NCBI GenBank assembly: GCA_037783415.1
Contig: JAZGTN010000009.1
Coordinates: 15,004,001-15,068,000 of the forward strand
DNA: 64,000 nt
Direction: 5' to 3'
DNA from: Leptasterias polaris
Taxonomy: Eukaryota > Echinodermata > Asteroidea > Forcipulatida > Asteriidae
The position numbers and the translations under genes are program-made. Under the pieces are notes generated by a model, which did no database searches, was not told where the DNA came from, and saw only the letters and a program-made list of their open reading frames with translations. Position 1 is the first letter of the stretch, and each line of letters begins with the position of its first letter. This document shows, piece after piece, positions 1 to 11,760 of the stretch.

Positions 1-400
1 AAAAATTACTTCTCTTGTCTGTGGACCACTGTGTAGACCCCAACCATTTTAAGGCTTTTTAAGGAACTGGCCCTCAGTAATGATTCACAGCAATGTTTTT
101 TGCTATATCTGTATACTGTTTTGTATTTAAGAGTAAACTGGCCCAAATTGTAGAAAAACACGTACTTTAGGTTTGTATGGGGTTAACAATGTTGATGTCC
201 TGTTAAATCGTGTTAAAACATCAAATTGTTTGTCTTGATGAAATGTCATAATATGGTAGGTCTACAAATCAATTCAATTCATTTGTTTTTAAGAAACTAA
301 AGGGTATCAAACGTACAATAATGTTAAGTTGTGAATTAAATTTTATTAATCGTTATATTTTTCAAACTCCAAGATGTTGTTTATTTGCAGCGTATTGTTA
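1..400. other. Unannotated AT-rich DNA
   Basis: I see no coding signal, RNA gene or clear repeat here; only AT-rich sequence leading into the AACGTTGG-rich repeat that follows. Confidence 0.6.
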
Positions 401-660
401 ACACATTGTTGGTTATAATTATAACCAACAATTGAATTAAGGAGTACCAACAAATAATCAATAATTTTTACTTTTGTTGGGTAACAACGGTTGCCCAACG
501 TTGGTTCAAATATCAACTGACTAAATTATTGGGTTTTAACCAACATTTTGGTAAACAAACTTGACCAACTTTGGTCAAATGTCATTACCCAAACGTTGGG
601 TAAAATGATTTGACCAACTTGGTTTGTCAAACTGTTCACCCAACTATTAGATAAACGTGT
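400..660. repeat. AACGTTGG-rich repeat, locus 1
   Basis: The stretch is packed with both orientations of motifs such as CCCAACGTTGG, AAACGTTGGGT and TTGACCAACTTTGGTCAA. Similar clusters lie at 31340-31620 and 33600-34000, so this is a dispersed family. The inverted-motif pattern suggests the end of a DNA transposon, but no transposase is visible. Boundaries are approximate. Confidence 0.55.
405..432. repeat. 28-bp perfect palindrome
   Basis: ATTGTTGGTTATAA is followed directly by its exact reverse complement, with no loop. It opens a stretch rich in TTGGTT/AACCAA motifs. It may be the terminus or centre of a worn inverted-repeat element; nothing shows a function. Confidence 0.85.
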
Positions 661-921
661 TTGCTTAGGAGATTACTAGCCCAGAAAAAGCACCAACTTT
701 GAGTTCAAGAGGCTGAAAGACTTTTAAAAACTATTATAAGAGAAATTATTCGATGATGTGGTGATAATAATAATTGATTTTATTCGCACCCTAGTAGTAG
801 AACCGTCCAACCGTGTTGTATGTACCTTTTCATGCGTTTTACTCTTATGCGTAAATTATAATACGTTAATAGGTATGTGCGCGTAGAAATTACCGAATCT
901 AAACTCGTCATTCACACAAAA

Positions 922-965
922 ACATAATGAAGGCAATGGTGAAACATAATGAAGGCAATGGTGAA
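922..965. repeat. 22-bp unit repeated twice in tandem
   Basis: The unit starting ACATAATGAAGGCAATGG occurs twice head to tail without mismatch, which looks like a recent slippage duplication. Confidence 0.9.
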
Positions 966-2587
966 ACAATGTAGTGTATGCATGATACCCGTCCATTATT
1001 ATCACACAGCAGTGCGCTGTTTCGTTTAACGACAGACCAACTTCAGAGACTGTGTTCCCCTCATCATTTTTTAACCAACTATTGAAAAAACAAGCTTGTA
1101 CTCACTTTGCAGAATACAGAATGTGTGTAAAATAGTGAAGTAGGTTGATCAGTACTCACTGTTGAAGAACTACCGCGTATCTGCCTAACAAAATTTCGGC
1201 GCGATCTGTTTTCATTATCCGTATAGACCATGTGACCTGTGATATCACATGTTTACAAAAGAGCCACAGAGCCTGGACTTCCTGCAGGCACATTTGTACA
1301 CAGCTCAATGGAAGAATACAACAAATCTTATGTTTTATGGAGATTGCACTGTCTGATTTCTCTCAACTTTTGATATGAAGAAAGGGAGGACATCTCCAAA
1401 AGTACAGTGTTACTTTTGTAAATTTTGAATTTAGTCCTATGTGAAAATTATGATACAAAGTGTAAATTTCCCCATATAGCCTGTGTAGTATCTTGCCCGT
1501 CAGGAAATGCATTGTAATGTACAAGGTCACCACTCTGTAAACAAGGTAACGTGGTCTAACGGTTTTGAACGTACGACGGTTGACAACGTCAGAACCAATG
1601 AACGGCTCTCCTAGGAAAGCACAGTTCGTTGCCATGAACGACGGTGGCTGAATACGGTGCCTTTATTGTGAGTCGTTTATAGCATGCAGGGTGAACAATC
1701 ATGCCTCAGCCTCCGTGGTGACCAAACGACTGGCATGCTAACTGGGCAATTCAAAAGCGAATGAATAGATGCTGTGTATATGTTCACCCGGTGCCTTTTT
1801 GGGGTTCCCTTTTTTTTTTCTTTTTTCGGCAGCGACTTTTTACGGTTGGCGGCTTGTAATTAATCTTTAAAACGCCATAGGTGTGTGCTTTGTGACATAA
1901 CAAATGATACAAGAGTCCCATAAAGGGCAACATGAGTGAAGACAGTCCTACACACTGGCTATGAGGCATGACACAAAAGTTTTCTGTGCTCAAAAAACAA
2001 GTGCGCACCGAAAAGTCGGCACTGGGTCTATCATACGTTACCCTTTAAAAAATCCACTGCAGTTGTAATGTGTTAAATCATACTGATATATCGTTAACAT
2101 GTAGTTTTTGTTGCTAGGCCTACTCTTTTATTGACGAAGCAAGAAACTATACTGAACATGTAGTTTTTTCACTGTAGATTTAATATGATAACATAATGTA
2201 GTAATACTGCACATAATTTGTAGTAAAAAAAAACACTGAAAAGGTTACAGCCTAATTTTTAAGACCAATGCTATTGTACAGTTTGGTATTATTTCAATTT
2301 TAGATGTCCCTATACCTGGCCTATTAAATACTTGACACTCCTAATGTGAGTAGTGGAAATCGTGCCGCACTGAGCTGATGGAAACCTCCGCTTTGAAGCA
2401 TGCAGAGTCGTCGATCGACTGATGGCAAACTTTTATGGGGCAAGTGTACTGGAAAACCAAGGATTGTGAAAACTGAACTGGTGTTGCCCTCAGCAAAGAT
2501 GAATTTCCGTGAGCCTTTCTAAAACAATCAACTGTGGAAGTGACTGGGGCGTTGTGCTCCTTTAAAAAATGTTGACATCTTCGGTCG
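966..2587. other. Unannotated non-coding DNA
   Basis: I see no recognisable gene or strong repeat. The short open frames are of the length expected by chance and show no family resemblance. Confidence 0.5.
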
Positions 2588-3152
2588 TACCTCTACGTCT
2601 GATTTGGCCTTTTGCACACTCGTGCACGTTAAATTATGTTAACGTCCCTCCCGTACGTTTACTTATGAGACAGACATACAGAGTATGACAAACGCCGCCC
2701 GCTGATCACCAAACATACAAACGAAGGTTTGCACTGACGTCGACCTACTCACCCGATGTGCTAAAAAAATTAATTAAAAAACGCTTGCAAGCAAAGTAGG
2801 GCCACCTTCAACCCCTTGTATTCCCGAAAAGCCTTAAATTAACGAGCTTGAACTTGAATGTTATGTATACTGGTAATTCATTGTTTCATAACGATTGCGT
2901 TCTTGTTGTGCTTGTTTGTTTGTTTATGAAACAATGAGTGAGTAGGTCGACGTCAGTGCAAACCGATCGCTTGTCGTCCTCCATTTTGGTCTACGTACGC
3001 GTACACATGTAATACACATGGTGTAGCCTATGTTGGTGATCAGCCGCGGGCGTGTGATACTCAGTAGGTTTGTTTCATAAGTAAACGTACGGGACAGACG
3101 TACACATATAATGTGCATGATTGTGCAGAAGGACAAATCAGACAGGGCTAGA
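2588..3152. mobile_element. Fold-back (long inverted repeat) element
   Basis: The left arm (about 2588-2752) is matched in reverse complement by the right arm (about 2938-3152). The best part is a perfect 27-bp match, 2726-2752 against 2938-2964, starting GGTTTGCACTGACGTCGACC on the left. Outer parts also pair, for example CGTACGTTTACTTATGA and GCTGATCACCAA, with small insertions on the right arm. The centre holds a second hairpin built on CATTGTTTCATAA. No transposase is encoded, so this would be non-autonomous. No target duplication was identified. A degenerate relative of the right arm lies at 6960-7065. Confidence 0.75.
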
Positions 3153-3159
3153 CATGTCA

Positions 3160-4817
3160 TGTGGATATCTCATTATTCCATTTTGCGATACCAAGTTCTG
3201 AATAGGAGGTCGGCCGTATAATATAATTCGATGGCAGAACTATAGACCGCCCATTTGGGAGGGCCTGTGTGTCTTTCCTCCTTAATATAATAATAGTGTG
3301 ACAGTTTGTTCCCCCTTCCACCTACGGCAGAAAGGGGGGACAATTTGTTAACTTCTGACACCAATATAAAATCCCCGTCAGCGAGCGGCTGCTTGTAGAA
3401 AAGTACGTGGATCTGTTTGGCAGAAATATACCACAGGACTTTTTATTTTAGAATAGTTAATACTTTAACAGGTTTATAACAGCAGTTTTGTTCGTAAGTT
3501 TTACTCATGACTTTGTCTTGAAGTTCGTTCAACCGTTGAATTGTGTGTGTTTTGTGAAATTTCTGCACACCATTAACACGGGACTAACGTTGAATAATCT
3601 GTGGAGTGAGAAACTGAGAATCAACGTTGAGATCTCTGTTCTTACTGCTGTAGTGCAACCGACATACGGTACGCTCTACACGTGAGTTATCCACTATGAG
3701 TGCAGGACTTCCAACTATCCAGTGCAGGACTTCGAGGTATGTTCGTCCTCTGAGATAAATTAATAGGTGGTGAGTAGGTTAACACTTTCGGTAGATATTT
3801 TATATAAGTAGTACGATCATTTAATACAAAACAATAGTACACAATCTACCACGTGTCTTCTGAGCGTTGGTTACAGGACAGCCCACACATAAAACCACCC
3901 TTTGGTTACTATAGTGGTTAATTCGAGCCCTCTTTTTAATGTATCGGGCTTTAGATGACATATCGTACACTGCAGTTTCCAGCTACCCCCTCACCATCAA
4001 TGACAGGATAGTATATTTAGGTAAACCTGTCTCATTTCAGTAAACATAAATTATGATATGATTGGCACGGTGTTTGGCAAGGTCATGGCGGTTATAGTGC
4101 CATCTCATCATGGAAACCGAAAGCATAAATTGACTCGCCAATTGACAAAACCTTATTATGGGGAGTAGAGCTAAACGTAAACAAGTTGAACAAACCTTTA
4201 CAAAATGCAATAACATTACATCAACGGTGAAAACCTTTTCTTATCTTTTTTTGAACAGCATTGCTATAAAATTGATCTTAGACTAAAAGTATTGCCAGTT
4301 TCACTATTATCATTATCTGTATTTAAAGACTTTAGGGTTTTTTTTTTTTTTTTTTTTCCTTTTTTTAACAAGACGGGCAAAATTATTACAATCAAGCATC
4401 CAAGTGACATTTTGAGAGATCAAATGTTTCTCGTGTTAATTACTTTTCCCTTTTGAGTCTGTATGATGAGTACTTCGAACCTTATAATATGGCTAGCTCA
4501 ATGGTGACTTTTCCCTTAAAATCATCGGTGAATGAAATCACCATGGAAGGAATGCAGTTATTGTGTTATCTGCCAAGAGTCCTTGCTAATAGCCGTATGA
4601 GGATCAGAGAATGTGCCCCCACTAACACGTTTTGTGCTGAAAACTTTTAACTTTCAAATGACGTGAACTTTCCCCTAAATTACCTTGGGTCATGTAGAAG
4701 AAACTTAAATGTGGGTTTACTGTTGCCATATCAATCGGTTATTTTTACTTTGGTCACTGTTTTTTACGTTATTGTTTTTTAGTCTACAAATGTTAGGAAT
4801 ATTATGTTTTTTTATTT
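3160..4817. other. Unannotated DNA with a T-tract
   Basis: I see no supported gene. A run of about 21 T lies near 4338-4358. The short frames in the region have no recognisable relatives. Confidence 0.5.
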
Positions 4818-4859
4818 AGACTCACATTTCGTAATCAATTGATTACAAAATGCGAGTCT
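4818..4859. repeat. 42-bp near-perfect palindrome
   Basis: AGACTCACATTT at the left end is answered by AAATGCGAGTCT at the right, around a 16-bp perfect core GTAATCAATTGATTAC. It sits at the edge of a dispersed repeat that continues to about 5175. Confidence 0.8.
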
Positions 4860-5175
4860 GCAGAGTATCACAGGACACTCTAAAACACAATATGGGAATT
4901 GTTTCTGTTGATAGATTTTTATAAAGTTAACAATAATAAATAATGATTTTGGTATCGGGAAGCTTACAATTTGTCTGTTTCATGTACATGTACATTTGCA
5001 TCAAAGTATACAACAGAATGTTGCATTTACATTTCGCAATCTTATGCTCTATAAATAACAACAATTTATTTCATAACATTTTATTTAATTACATGACATA
5101 ATTAGTGTAAGAACTTCAATAATATTTGTTAGTTATTTTCAAGGCAGGTCAAACAGCATTGCAAGTTTCGTTATG
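4848..5175. repeat. Degenerate dispersed repeat, copy 1
   Basis: Shares a series of collinear blocks with 29238-29560: GAGTCTG at the start, ACTCTAAAA, TCAAAGTATACAACA, and CAATATTTGTTA followed by GCAGGTCAAA. Divergence is high, so this is an old repeat of unknown class. Edges are approximate. Confidence 0.55.
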
Positions 5176-5179
5176 CTTT

Positions 5180-6486
5180 TGGTGCCACTCCCTATAGCAA
5201 ACAATATGTTCAGTTAAAACATTCACGCGTGCGTAAAATGTAAACACTCAGGCTACTTCCCAGTATAAAATTATTCCAACATAAGCATATATAGGCAATG
5301 ATGGGGAAATTGATTTTATAAACAGTCTGCTTTTCCCAGTATAAATTTAAATCATTACCACATAAGCATAGTAGGCAACGATGAATTTGTATCAATCCCG
5401 TACATTACGAACTACTTTTTCTCCGTCAGAAATCCTTCACAAATGTTTTTACACTGTTTTGATACATGCAGACCGACCTAAAAAATAATTATACTGTCAA
5501 GGTCCCCCTCATCATTTTTAACCGTTAACAAAAGACAAAGAAGCTTGTACTTACCCTTCAGAATACACTTTTAGGTAAAAATTGTGAGACAGGTTTATCC
5601 TTAGCCAGCGGTACTCAAAATATGGCGTCAAGCATCATGAATAATGTAAAACAGGCTTATGGAGTAAACAAACATTATTCGTACCAAAACTATCAATACT
5701 TGTTATAAAATGTAAAAATAAGTAAATAAGATCCCAGCTCATTTTGCGCAATATCAAATTACGAGATTAAGCTTGTTGATTTTAGGTATTTTTGGGTATA
5801 AGAGGGGCTGAAGATGGCCCTGCTTTGCTCACGAGCGTAGGGATGTTTTTAAATTATTGCTAATTTGTTTTCTTTGTTGATTTCTATATATGTTTTTTGT
5901 TTTGTTCGTGTGCATTGGTAGGCGTGCTATAGCTGTTGGGACTTTTACACAATTTAACAAAGGTCCCCACAACGTTTTTCTTTGTTAAACCGGGTACCCA
6001 TGGAAGTGTTTAGAAAAGGGAGTAACAAAGCAAGCCCCAACAACTGTGTGTGCAGACGACTTGGTGTGCTCATTTTCGGTACATTATGCAGACCAAGCAC
6101 TAAACACAAAAGGGAAAACAAAAGGTCTCCACATGGAAATTCTAAATACTGGGTTGCTCCACAAGGAAATTTGGGTACTAAGTCTAAGGGAAATTGTTAA
6201 GTGCATGGACAAAGGAAAGAACAAAAGAATGCTTCACAAGAATTTTGTGTTGGTGTGTGTATGTTTGCTAAAAAGTGATTGGCATCACTGAAACATTTGC
6301 ATAGAAATACAAGTTAGTTTAGCTGCCTGAACTGATTTTGTTTTTGATTTCAAGATGGTGGGGGCATTTAAATAGTATTGGAGTATTTTTTTTAAAGGGC
6401 TTTGGTTTCTTATAAGGATCTAAGCAGAGGATCTCTTATAATTATCTGGATAGCACGGCGAATGCGTGGGTCACCGTCAGTGCAAG
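5180..6486. other. Unannotated DNA
   Basis: I find no supported gene. Between about 6120 and 6260 short phrases such as CTCCACATGGAAAT and CTCCACAAGGAAAT recur, a weak degenerate repetition. Confidence 0.45.
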
Positions 6487-6900
6487 CATTCCCACTAATT
6501 AGGGAGAAAACAGAGCGTCGGCCTCATTAAAAAAAAAATTCCCTCAAAATATTCTATAGTTGACAGATTTGAGAGCCCAATTAAAAGAGGTACAGTGTAA
6601 ACATTTCGCCCAAGTGTTACCTGGTTTTTTTTACTTCCAACTTGAGGTATTTTAGATGACATAGGCCGCCTGAAAATGGTCCTATTTGCCCCGAGGTGTA
6701 GGGACATTTTTGGAATTTTACACAGGCGTATAGGGGTGTTTTTTTATTTGGAGGGAGAACGAGCCTTGTGACTCACCATATAGGGGTGTTTTTTATTTGG
6801 AGAGAGAACGAGCCTTGTGACTCACCATAACATAGTTAGCAGAGCATAACAGCTCAAGAGTCAATGGATATATATATATATATTTATTTTAAAAGTGTCT
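6487..6900 (+). repeat. Dispersed repeat, copy 1 (mate at 59680-60060)
   Basis: Shares ordered blocks with the far end of the window in the same orientation: GACAGATTTGAGAGCC, ACTTCCAACTTGAGGTATTT, TCCTATTTGCC and GGTGTAG. No coding capacity is seen. Its class is unknown; it may be part of a larger non-autonomous element. Confidence 0.7.
6731..6829. repeat. ~49-bp tandem duplication
   Basis: The phrase TAGGGGTGTTTTT...GAACGAGCCTTGTGACTCACCATA occurs twice in succession with only a base or two different. It lies inside the dispersed repeat. The copy at 59.7 kb does not show the second unit. Confidence 0.85.
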
Positions 6901-6959
6901 TTGAGAAACTGCCATTTTGAACTGTTTGTTATTTTGGTTTATTCAGTGGGGTGCTCCGT

Positions 6960-7065
6960 CAAGTCATTGGCCACCATTTTGCTCTATTCGAACACACATG
7001 AATTACACATGGTGTCTAGTCGATGTGATTAGAAGGCGTGCGTCAGTAACACGCCAGCATGCATA
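6960..7065. repeat. Degenerate relative of the 2.6-3.1 kb fold-back element
   Basis: CCATTTTG, TACACATGGTGT and GGCGTG appear in the order seen at 2985-3060 of the fold-back element, with many differences between. Most likely an old fragment of the same family. Confidence 0.45.
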
Positions 7066-7586
7066 AGCTCCTACATACTGAAAGCCAAAAAACCATACCT
7101 ATGGAAAGTCATTTCATGTACAAAATTATGATGATGATGTATTTAACAAACTGGACACAAGCGTTAAAAACATCAAGTGCAACCATGGGATTCGTCGATG
7201 AGACGTTGACGACATAGGAGATTGGGCACACCACATTATTTATGTACGTGTACATGTATGCAGAGATGGACAAGCTGCTATGTATGAATTATTGGAAAAT
7301 GTCATGGGACAGAAGCCATTTACAGGTCTACAGTGGTGTTGAGAGTGAACGCCATACCTGTTTGAGTTTGGTTCGAGAGTTCCGGTCGTCCAATATAGAA
7401 TGGTAACGGTGAAACATTTTGAGTTTTAACGTTTGTGCATATTCACTCTTTTACCAAGTACTCGTCAGCGGGAGCAAGTGTGATCAATATACATGCATTC
7501 TTGGTTTGTGTTCGGTCTGTCAACCAAACGCAACAGAAAGCAAACTTCCTTTTTTCCTTACAACTTGGAAAAACATATTTATTTAA

Positions 7587-7907
7587 AGGGTCTGTATACG
7601 TTTGGTAATGACTCTGAAAATTAACGGCAATAAAAACTGACAAGGTAAGAAGTACAGCAGCTTTGGATAGTAGGCCCATAATGCACTTTGATAAACTTTT
7701 CACTTCGAAGTACTACGGTTATGGAAAAATATATCACTTTTTATACCATACAAAATTGAATCTGAGAAGCGTTACGGCCGTGACGCTTCTCAGATTGTTT
7801 ATTCCTAAAGGGAATATTCTTCCTGCGTGGAAATATTGAAATTTTCACAGGTTAGTAAAGGATTAACACAATCAGTAGGCTCAAATTACCAAATGTATAC
7901 AGCACCT
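7587..7907. mobile_element. TTAA-flanked MITE, family A, intact copy
   Basis: Begins AGGGTCTGTATACGTTTGGT and ends with the reverse complement of AGGTGCTGTATACATTTGGT, giving terminal inverted repeats of about 23 bp. TTAA flanks both sides (7583-7586 and 7908-7911), the target preference of piggyBac- and Kolobok-type transposons. The middle (7759-7796) is a strong hairpin with 14-bp arms, AATCTGAGAAGCGT and its complement. No coding sequence, so non-autonomous. Related copies lie at 45820-46206 (opposite orientation) and 8505-8665 (degraded). I remember similar repeats as common in echinoderms, which I cannot verify here. Confidence 0.85.
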
Positions 7908-7925
7908 TTAATATCACTGCCCACA

Positions 7926-8400
7926 ATTCAATACATGCCACATTGTATTATCACAGAGGAACATACATTTAACTCCGTTTGAATATAGGCATTAATAAGA
8001 AAACAATTTGGGTTTTTATGAGGAAAACATAAAACAATAAAAACAAATAAACCTTACTCGCTCACGAATTGAACCATACACCATCACAAAAGTCGGTATC
8101 TTTAGACTATACGTAATGTTGTTATTAATACATGACATTTTGTATTATGTTATTTTGCTATAACACAAACTAAAAAATAAAACAATAATAGGCCTAATAT
8201 CTATCTGGACTTCCAACCCAAGCCACTCTTATCATAACAGTACTACCTGCTTCAAAACATAAATAACCAATTGTTTTAACTTATATTTTATAGATTTTTC
8301 AAATAGGGGGGGAGGCAAAAAAAAGAACATTATTTTGACAAGTCCAGGAACTGAACCTGGGTCCCGCGCAATATCAGCGTACTATCTGCTTTCACATGAA
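7926..8400 (-). mobile_element. tRNA-like (SINE-type) repeat, copy 1
   Basis: Shares ordered blocks with 9421-9835: ACATGCCAC, CGTTTGAATATAGGCA, ACACCATCACAAAAGTCG, ATGACATTTTGTAT, TTTTCAAATAGG and a tail ending in AGTCCAGGAA and GGGTCCCGC. Read on the minus strand, the tail (8338-8366) resembles the T-arm and internal B box of a tRNA (GGGACCCAGGTTCAGTTCC). A tRNA-derived SINE or tRNA-headed composite is the likely origin. The head is too degenerate to assign an isotype. Confidence 0.55.
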
Positions 8401-8504
8401 CAATAAGTTTGTTTACTATTATTAAAGGTTTTTTCAGCCAATTTCAGAAAAAAATTAAATCGTTCAATTTCGTTAAAAGAGAAAGAATACTTTTAATTAA
8501 CAAA

Positions 8505-8665
8505 CCTTTGGTTAAAAGTACAGCAGCTTTCGATATTATAAAGAATTTAAACAAACATTACGCTTCGAAGTATGTCAAATGGTTTCAGTTTTTATCCCCC
8601 AAAATTTGAATTTAAGAAACGTTACTGTCAGAAACATTTCTTAGATTGTGTTAAAATGTATACTA
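8505..8665. mobile_element. Degraded family A MITE fragment
   Basis: Carries the same order of phrases as the intact copy at 7.6-7.9 kb (AGTACAGCAGCTTT, TTCGAAGTA), followed by a decayed central hairpin (AAGAAACGTTACTGTC against GAAACATTTCTTAGATT). The ends are lost. Confidence 0.6.
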
Positions 8666-8669
8666 TATA

Positions 8670-9420
8670 TCATTTATGTAATGTTAAAACAATCGAACGG
8701 TTCTATAAACCAAAGGTATACTTTAAGACGCATTCAAAATAATGCATTTCCCCTTTTATCCACTCTTAGGCTATTAGGCCTATTGCATTCAATTTCGTTT
8801 TTGTGCTCACATGATTTCGTTTTTCTCATTCAGATCCGTTTTAGTTATTCTAATTCATGATAGGTATTCAAGACTGCAATTTGACAATTTTTAAGTTGAA
8901 TTTCTACTGACTGTTTACAATATTGATGATTTGTTTAACTTGTCTGCGTTCAAATTAAACATAAGTTATGGCTCCCCGAGTTAGCTGACAAGAGCTCTTC
9001 CTATTGCGTATCTTCAGTTATGAGAGGTGTTTCCGAGTTATTACATTTCACTTACATCTTGTGCTTTGTTTTAATTGTAATATTGACTCATTTGCTTTGT
9101 CACCAGTGGTGTAAACACAATGGTAAAAAGGGGAAAACGATATATCGAGTGTTAATACTTACCAGTCAAAGACTTGTTGATGCTAGCGTTGTGCAGAGCT
9201 ACCGAGTGAAACTTCAGACGAGAAATATTATGTAAGGTGTGAGGGTTAAACTTGTTCTTGGTTAAATTTTTTAAATGTCAGACATTAAAATGTCAGCATT
9301 GACAATCTGTTTATTCGCATGTGAACTCAATTTCCTTATTGATTGAAAAAAAATATATATTTAGCAAAGATCACTCGTTGCCGTTTTCGTTCAAGTAGGT
9401 CTTTAACATAGCTCTACACA
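8670..9420. other. Unannotated DNA
   Basis: AT-rich; no supported gene. The frame at 9020-9235 has no recognisable relatives. Confidence 0.45.
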
Positions 9421-9835
9421 AATAAGTACATGCCACGGTGTATTACACAGAGGAAAAAAGGGTTTGTCTTCGTTTGAATATAGGCAGCAATATGAAAACA
9501 AATGTTTTTATTAGGAAAACATTAAACATACACCATCACAAAAGTCGATACCTTTACACTATAGGAAATTTGTTATTGATATATGACATTTTGTATCATG
9601 TTTGTTAGAACAAAAATATATAAAACAATCTGAAATTTGAACCCGAGCCACTCTTAATCATCACAGCGCTATCTGTTTCACAAAATAAACGGCCGGTTGT
9701 TTTACTTAATATTTATAGAGTTTTCAAATAGGTTTTTAATAATATTGGGGGGAGGAAAAAAAATACAATTTCTTTAAGCAGTCCAGGAATCGCACCCGGG
9801 TCCCGCACGTTATCAGCGCGCTATTTGTTCGGTTT
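9421..9835 (-). mobile_element. tRNA-like (SINE-type) repeat, copy 2
   Basis: Second copy of the 7926-8400 repeat in the same orientation. Read on the minus strand, 9777-9805 gives GCGGGACCCGGGTGCGATTC, close to a tRNA T-arm with B box. The closeness of the copies suggests a local duplication or two nearby insertions. Confidence 0.55.
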
Positions 9836-9919
9836 TGTTTTATTAATAATTTATTATAAGTTTTCGCAGAAGAAAACAATAATAATTCATTGTAGTTAAT
9901 CTGTGCCTAACCACCATGT

Positions 9920-11282
9920 GGGTCATTCCATGTCAAACCAACGCACTTTTTTACCTCATGTCTTCCGATTTTGATAAAAATTGCTGTGCTTGTAGGTCCT
10001 AATGAGCAATGAATGCACACCAAGTTTTAGCCCGATCCGATCTACCATGTGGTCAGGGCAGAAACCACAAAAAATGACTTTTTCAGAGTAAAATACCACC
10101 CTTTTGGTACAAATATGTCAAAACCATGTCAATTTTCATTGAATATATGCAAATTTGGTATTAAAATAATGAGAATTGCATGCTCAAGTAGGTCACCGTG
10201 ACCTTTAACATGTTATCGTGACCTTTGACCCAATTTTTGCAATAATGTATCATTCCAAAAATCTACGAATTGAAAATGACTTGATAGAGCATGTCTTCCT
10301 CTGTCAGAATCCACTTAGAAAACATTGGGCACTTAAAAATTTACAACTTTATGACTATTTTTGTACAGTTGGTAGGTTACAAATTAGTCAATTTATATAC
10401 TTTACATTATAAATCCACCAACACAACTCACTCTTCTGTTTCTAAAGTTACTAAAATTAAACTAGATTTGTAAGAAGGACTGCAATTCTCATTATTTTAA
10501 TACCAAATTTGCATATATTCAATGAAAATTGAATCCTACATGTAGATCCTGATTAGTCTATCCATAGCAACAACAGTGTGATGCACACTATGTCAGGGGG
10601 CTTGCCCACCCCTCCAAGGTTGTCAATTTGTTTGTTTGATTTTTGGGTCATTTATTTTTACAATCTTCTAAAGAAATTTGAAGGAAAAAATTAGCCCCCC
10701 CCCAAAAAAAAAAAGCCAAATCCTGTGAAAAGCCACTGCTGATAATTTATAGTAGACCACATCAGCCCTCAACATGAGAAAATTCCCAACCAAGAATAAT
10801 TTTAGTAACAATTGAAACAGAACAATAAGTTGTGTTATTGCATTTCTAATGTAAAGTATATAAATTGACTATTTTGTAACCTACCAACTGTACAAAAATA
10901 GTCATAAAGTTGTAAATTTTTAAGTGCCCAATGTTTTCTAAGTGGATTCTGACAGAGGAAGACATGCTCTATCAAGTCATTTTCAATTCGTAGATTTTTG
11001 GAATGATACATTATTGCAAAAATTGGGTCAAAGGTCACGATAACATGTTAAAGGTCACGGTGACCTACTTTTTACAAAATTTATTTTTGACAAAAAATTT
11101 GATTTGAGCATGCAATTCTCATTATTTTAATACCAAATTTGCATATATTCAATGAAAATTGACATGGTTTTGACATATTTGTACCAAAAGGGTGGTATTT
11201 TACTCTGAAAAAGCACAGCAATTTTTATCAAAATCGGAAGACATGAGGTAAAAAAGTGCGTTGGTTTGACATGGAATGACCC
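9920..11282. mobile_element. Non-autonomous DNA element with ~490-540-bp terminal inverted repeats
   Basis: Both ends begin GGGTCATTCCATGTCAAACC read inward, and the first ~70 bp match perfectly. The left arm runs to about 10461 and the right arm from about 10795. They stay nearly identical apart from ~95 bp present only on the left (about 9990-10085) and ~35 bp only on the right (about 11072-11105). The same four bases, ATGT, abut both ends (9916-9919 and 11283-11286), consistent with a 4-bp target duplication. The left arm has its own inner inverted repeat: 10125-10180 is mirrored by about 10478-10533. The ~330-bp centre has no coding sequence. The matching open frames in the arms are mirror images, not genes. 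Class not assigned. Confidence 0.85.
10190..10231. promoter_or_regulatory. Nuclear-receptor-like sites in the left arm
   Basis: AGGTCACCGTGACCT (10190-10204) is a perfect palindrome of two AGGTCA half-sites with a 3-bp spacer. TGACCTTTGACCC (10219-10231) is a direct repeat with a 1-bp spacer. The right arm repeats the set (palindrome at 11052-11066). The match to receptor binding consensus is seen in sequence; binding is inference and may be coincidence. Confidence 0.4.
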
Positions 11283-11289
11283 ATGTACA

Positions 11290-11760
11290 GCTACAATAGT
11301 TTCTTTGGAAACAGTTGCAATTTACACAGGTTTGGGGTTGTACATAACACCTGTAGATTTGTCATACCGTCATATTTATTTACAACAAAGGCCCTATTCC
11401 TTGAATGAGTGCACCTTGGCGTACAGCTAATTGAATATTTTGCCTTAGTTATTTTTGAATCACGTGGTCCATAAACCCGCACCTAAAGTTTGAATCACAA
11501 CGTATAAAACCACTACCGAAAAATCAACCTGCCATAGTGTTCGACACCTGGGCAGTTGTCTTAAATGTCTCAATGAAAAGCCTCACATTTTGACTGATGT
11601 TTGAAATATTGAACCCAGAACAAGATCAACTGGACTTTCAGTTTTTGTCATGTGACAAAAACAAGGTGTTCGTGCTGAGTGATTGAATGAATTAGTGACA
11701 ACGTTTAACTCATCAATCCAATGACCTATTCAGGTGTTATGAGTTTTGTAAAAATAAAAC
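11290..11760. other. Unannotated DNA
   Basis: Nothing recognisable; it lies between the long inverted-repeat element and the repeat complex. Confidence 0.45.

Noticed and set aside
10218..11038. Matching frames starting MTFDPIFAIMYHSKN on both sides
   Set aside because: They are mirror copies within the arms of the long inverted-repeat element, not duplicate genes.
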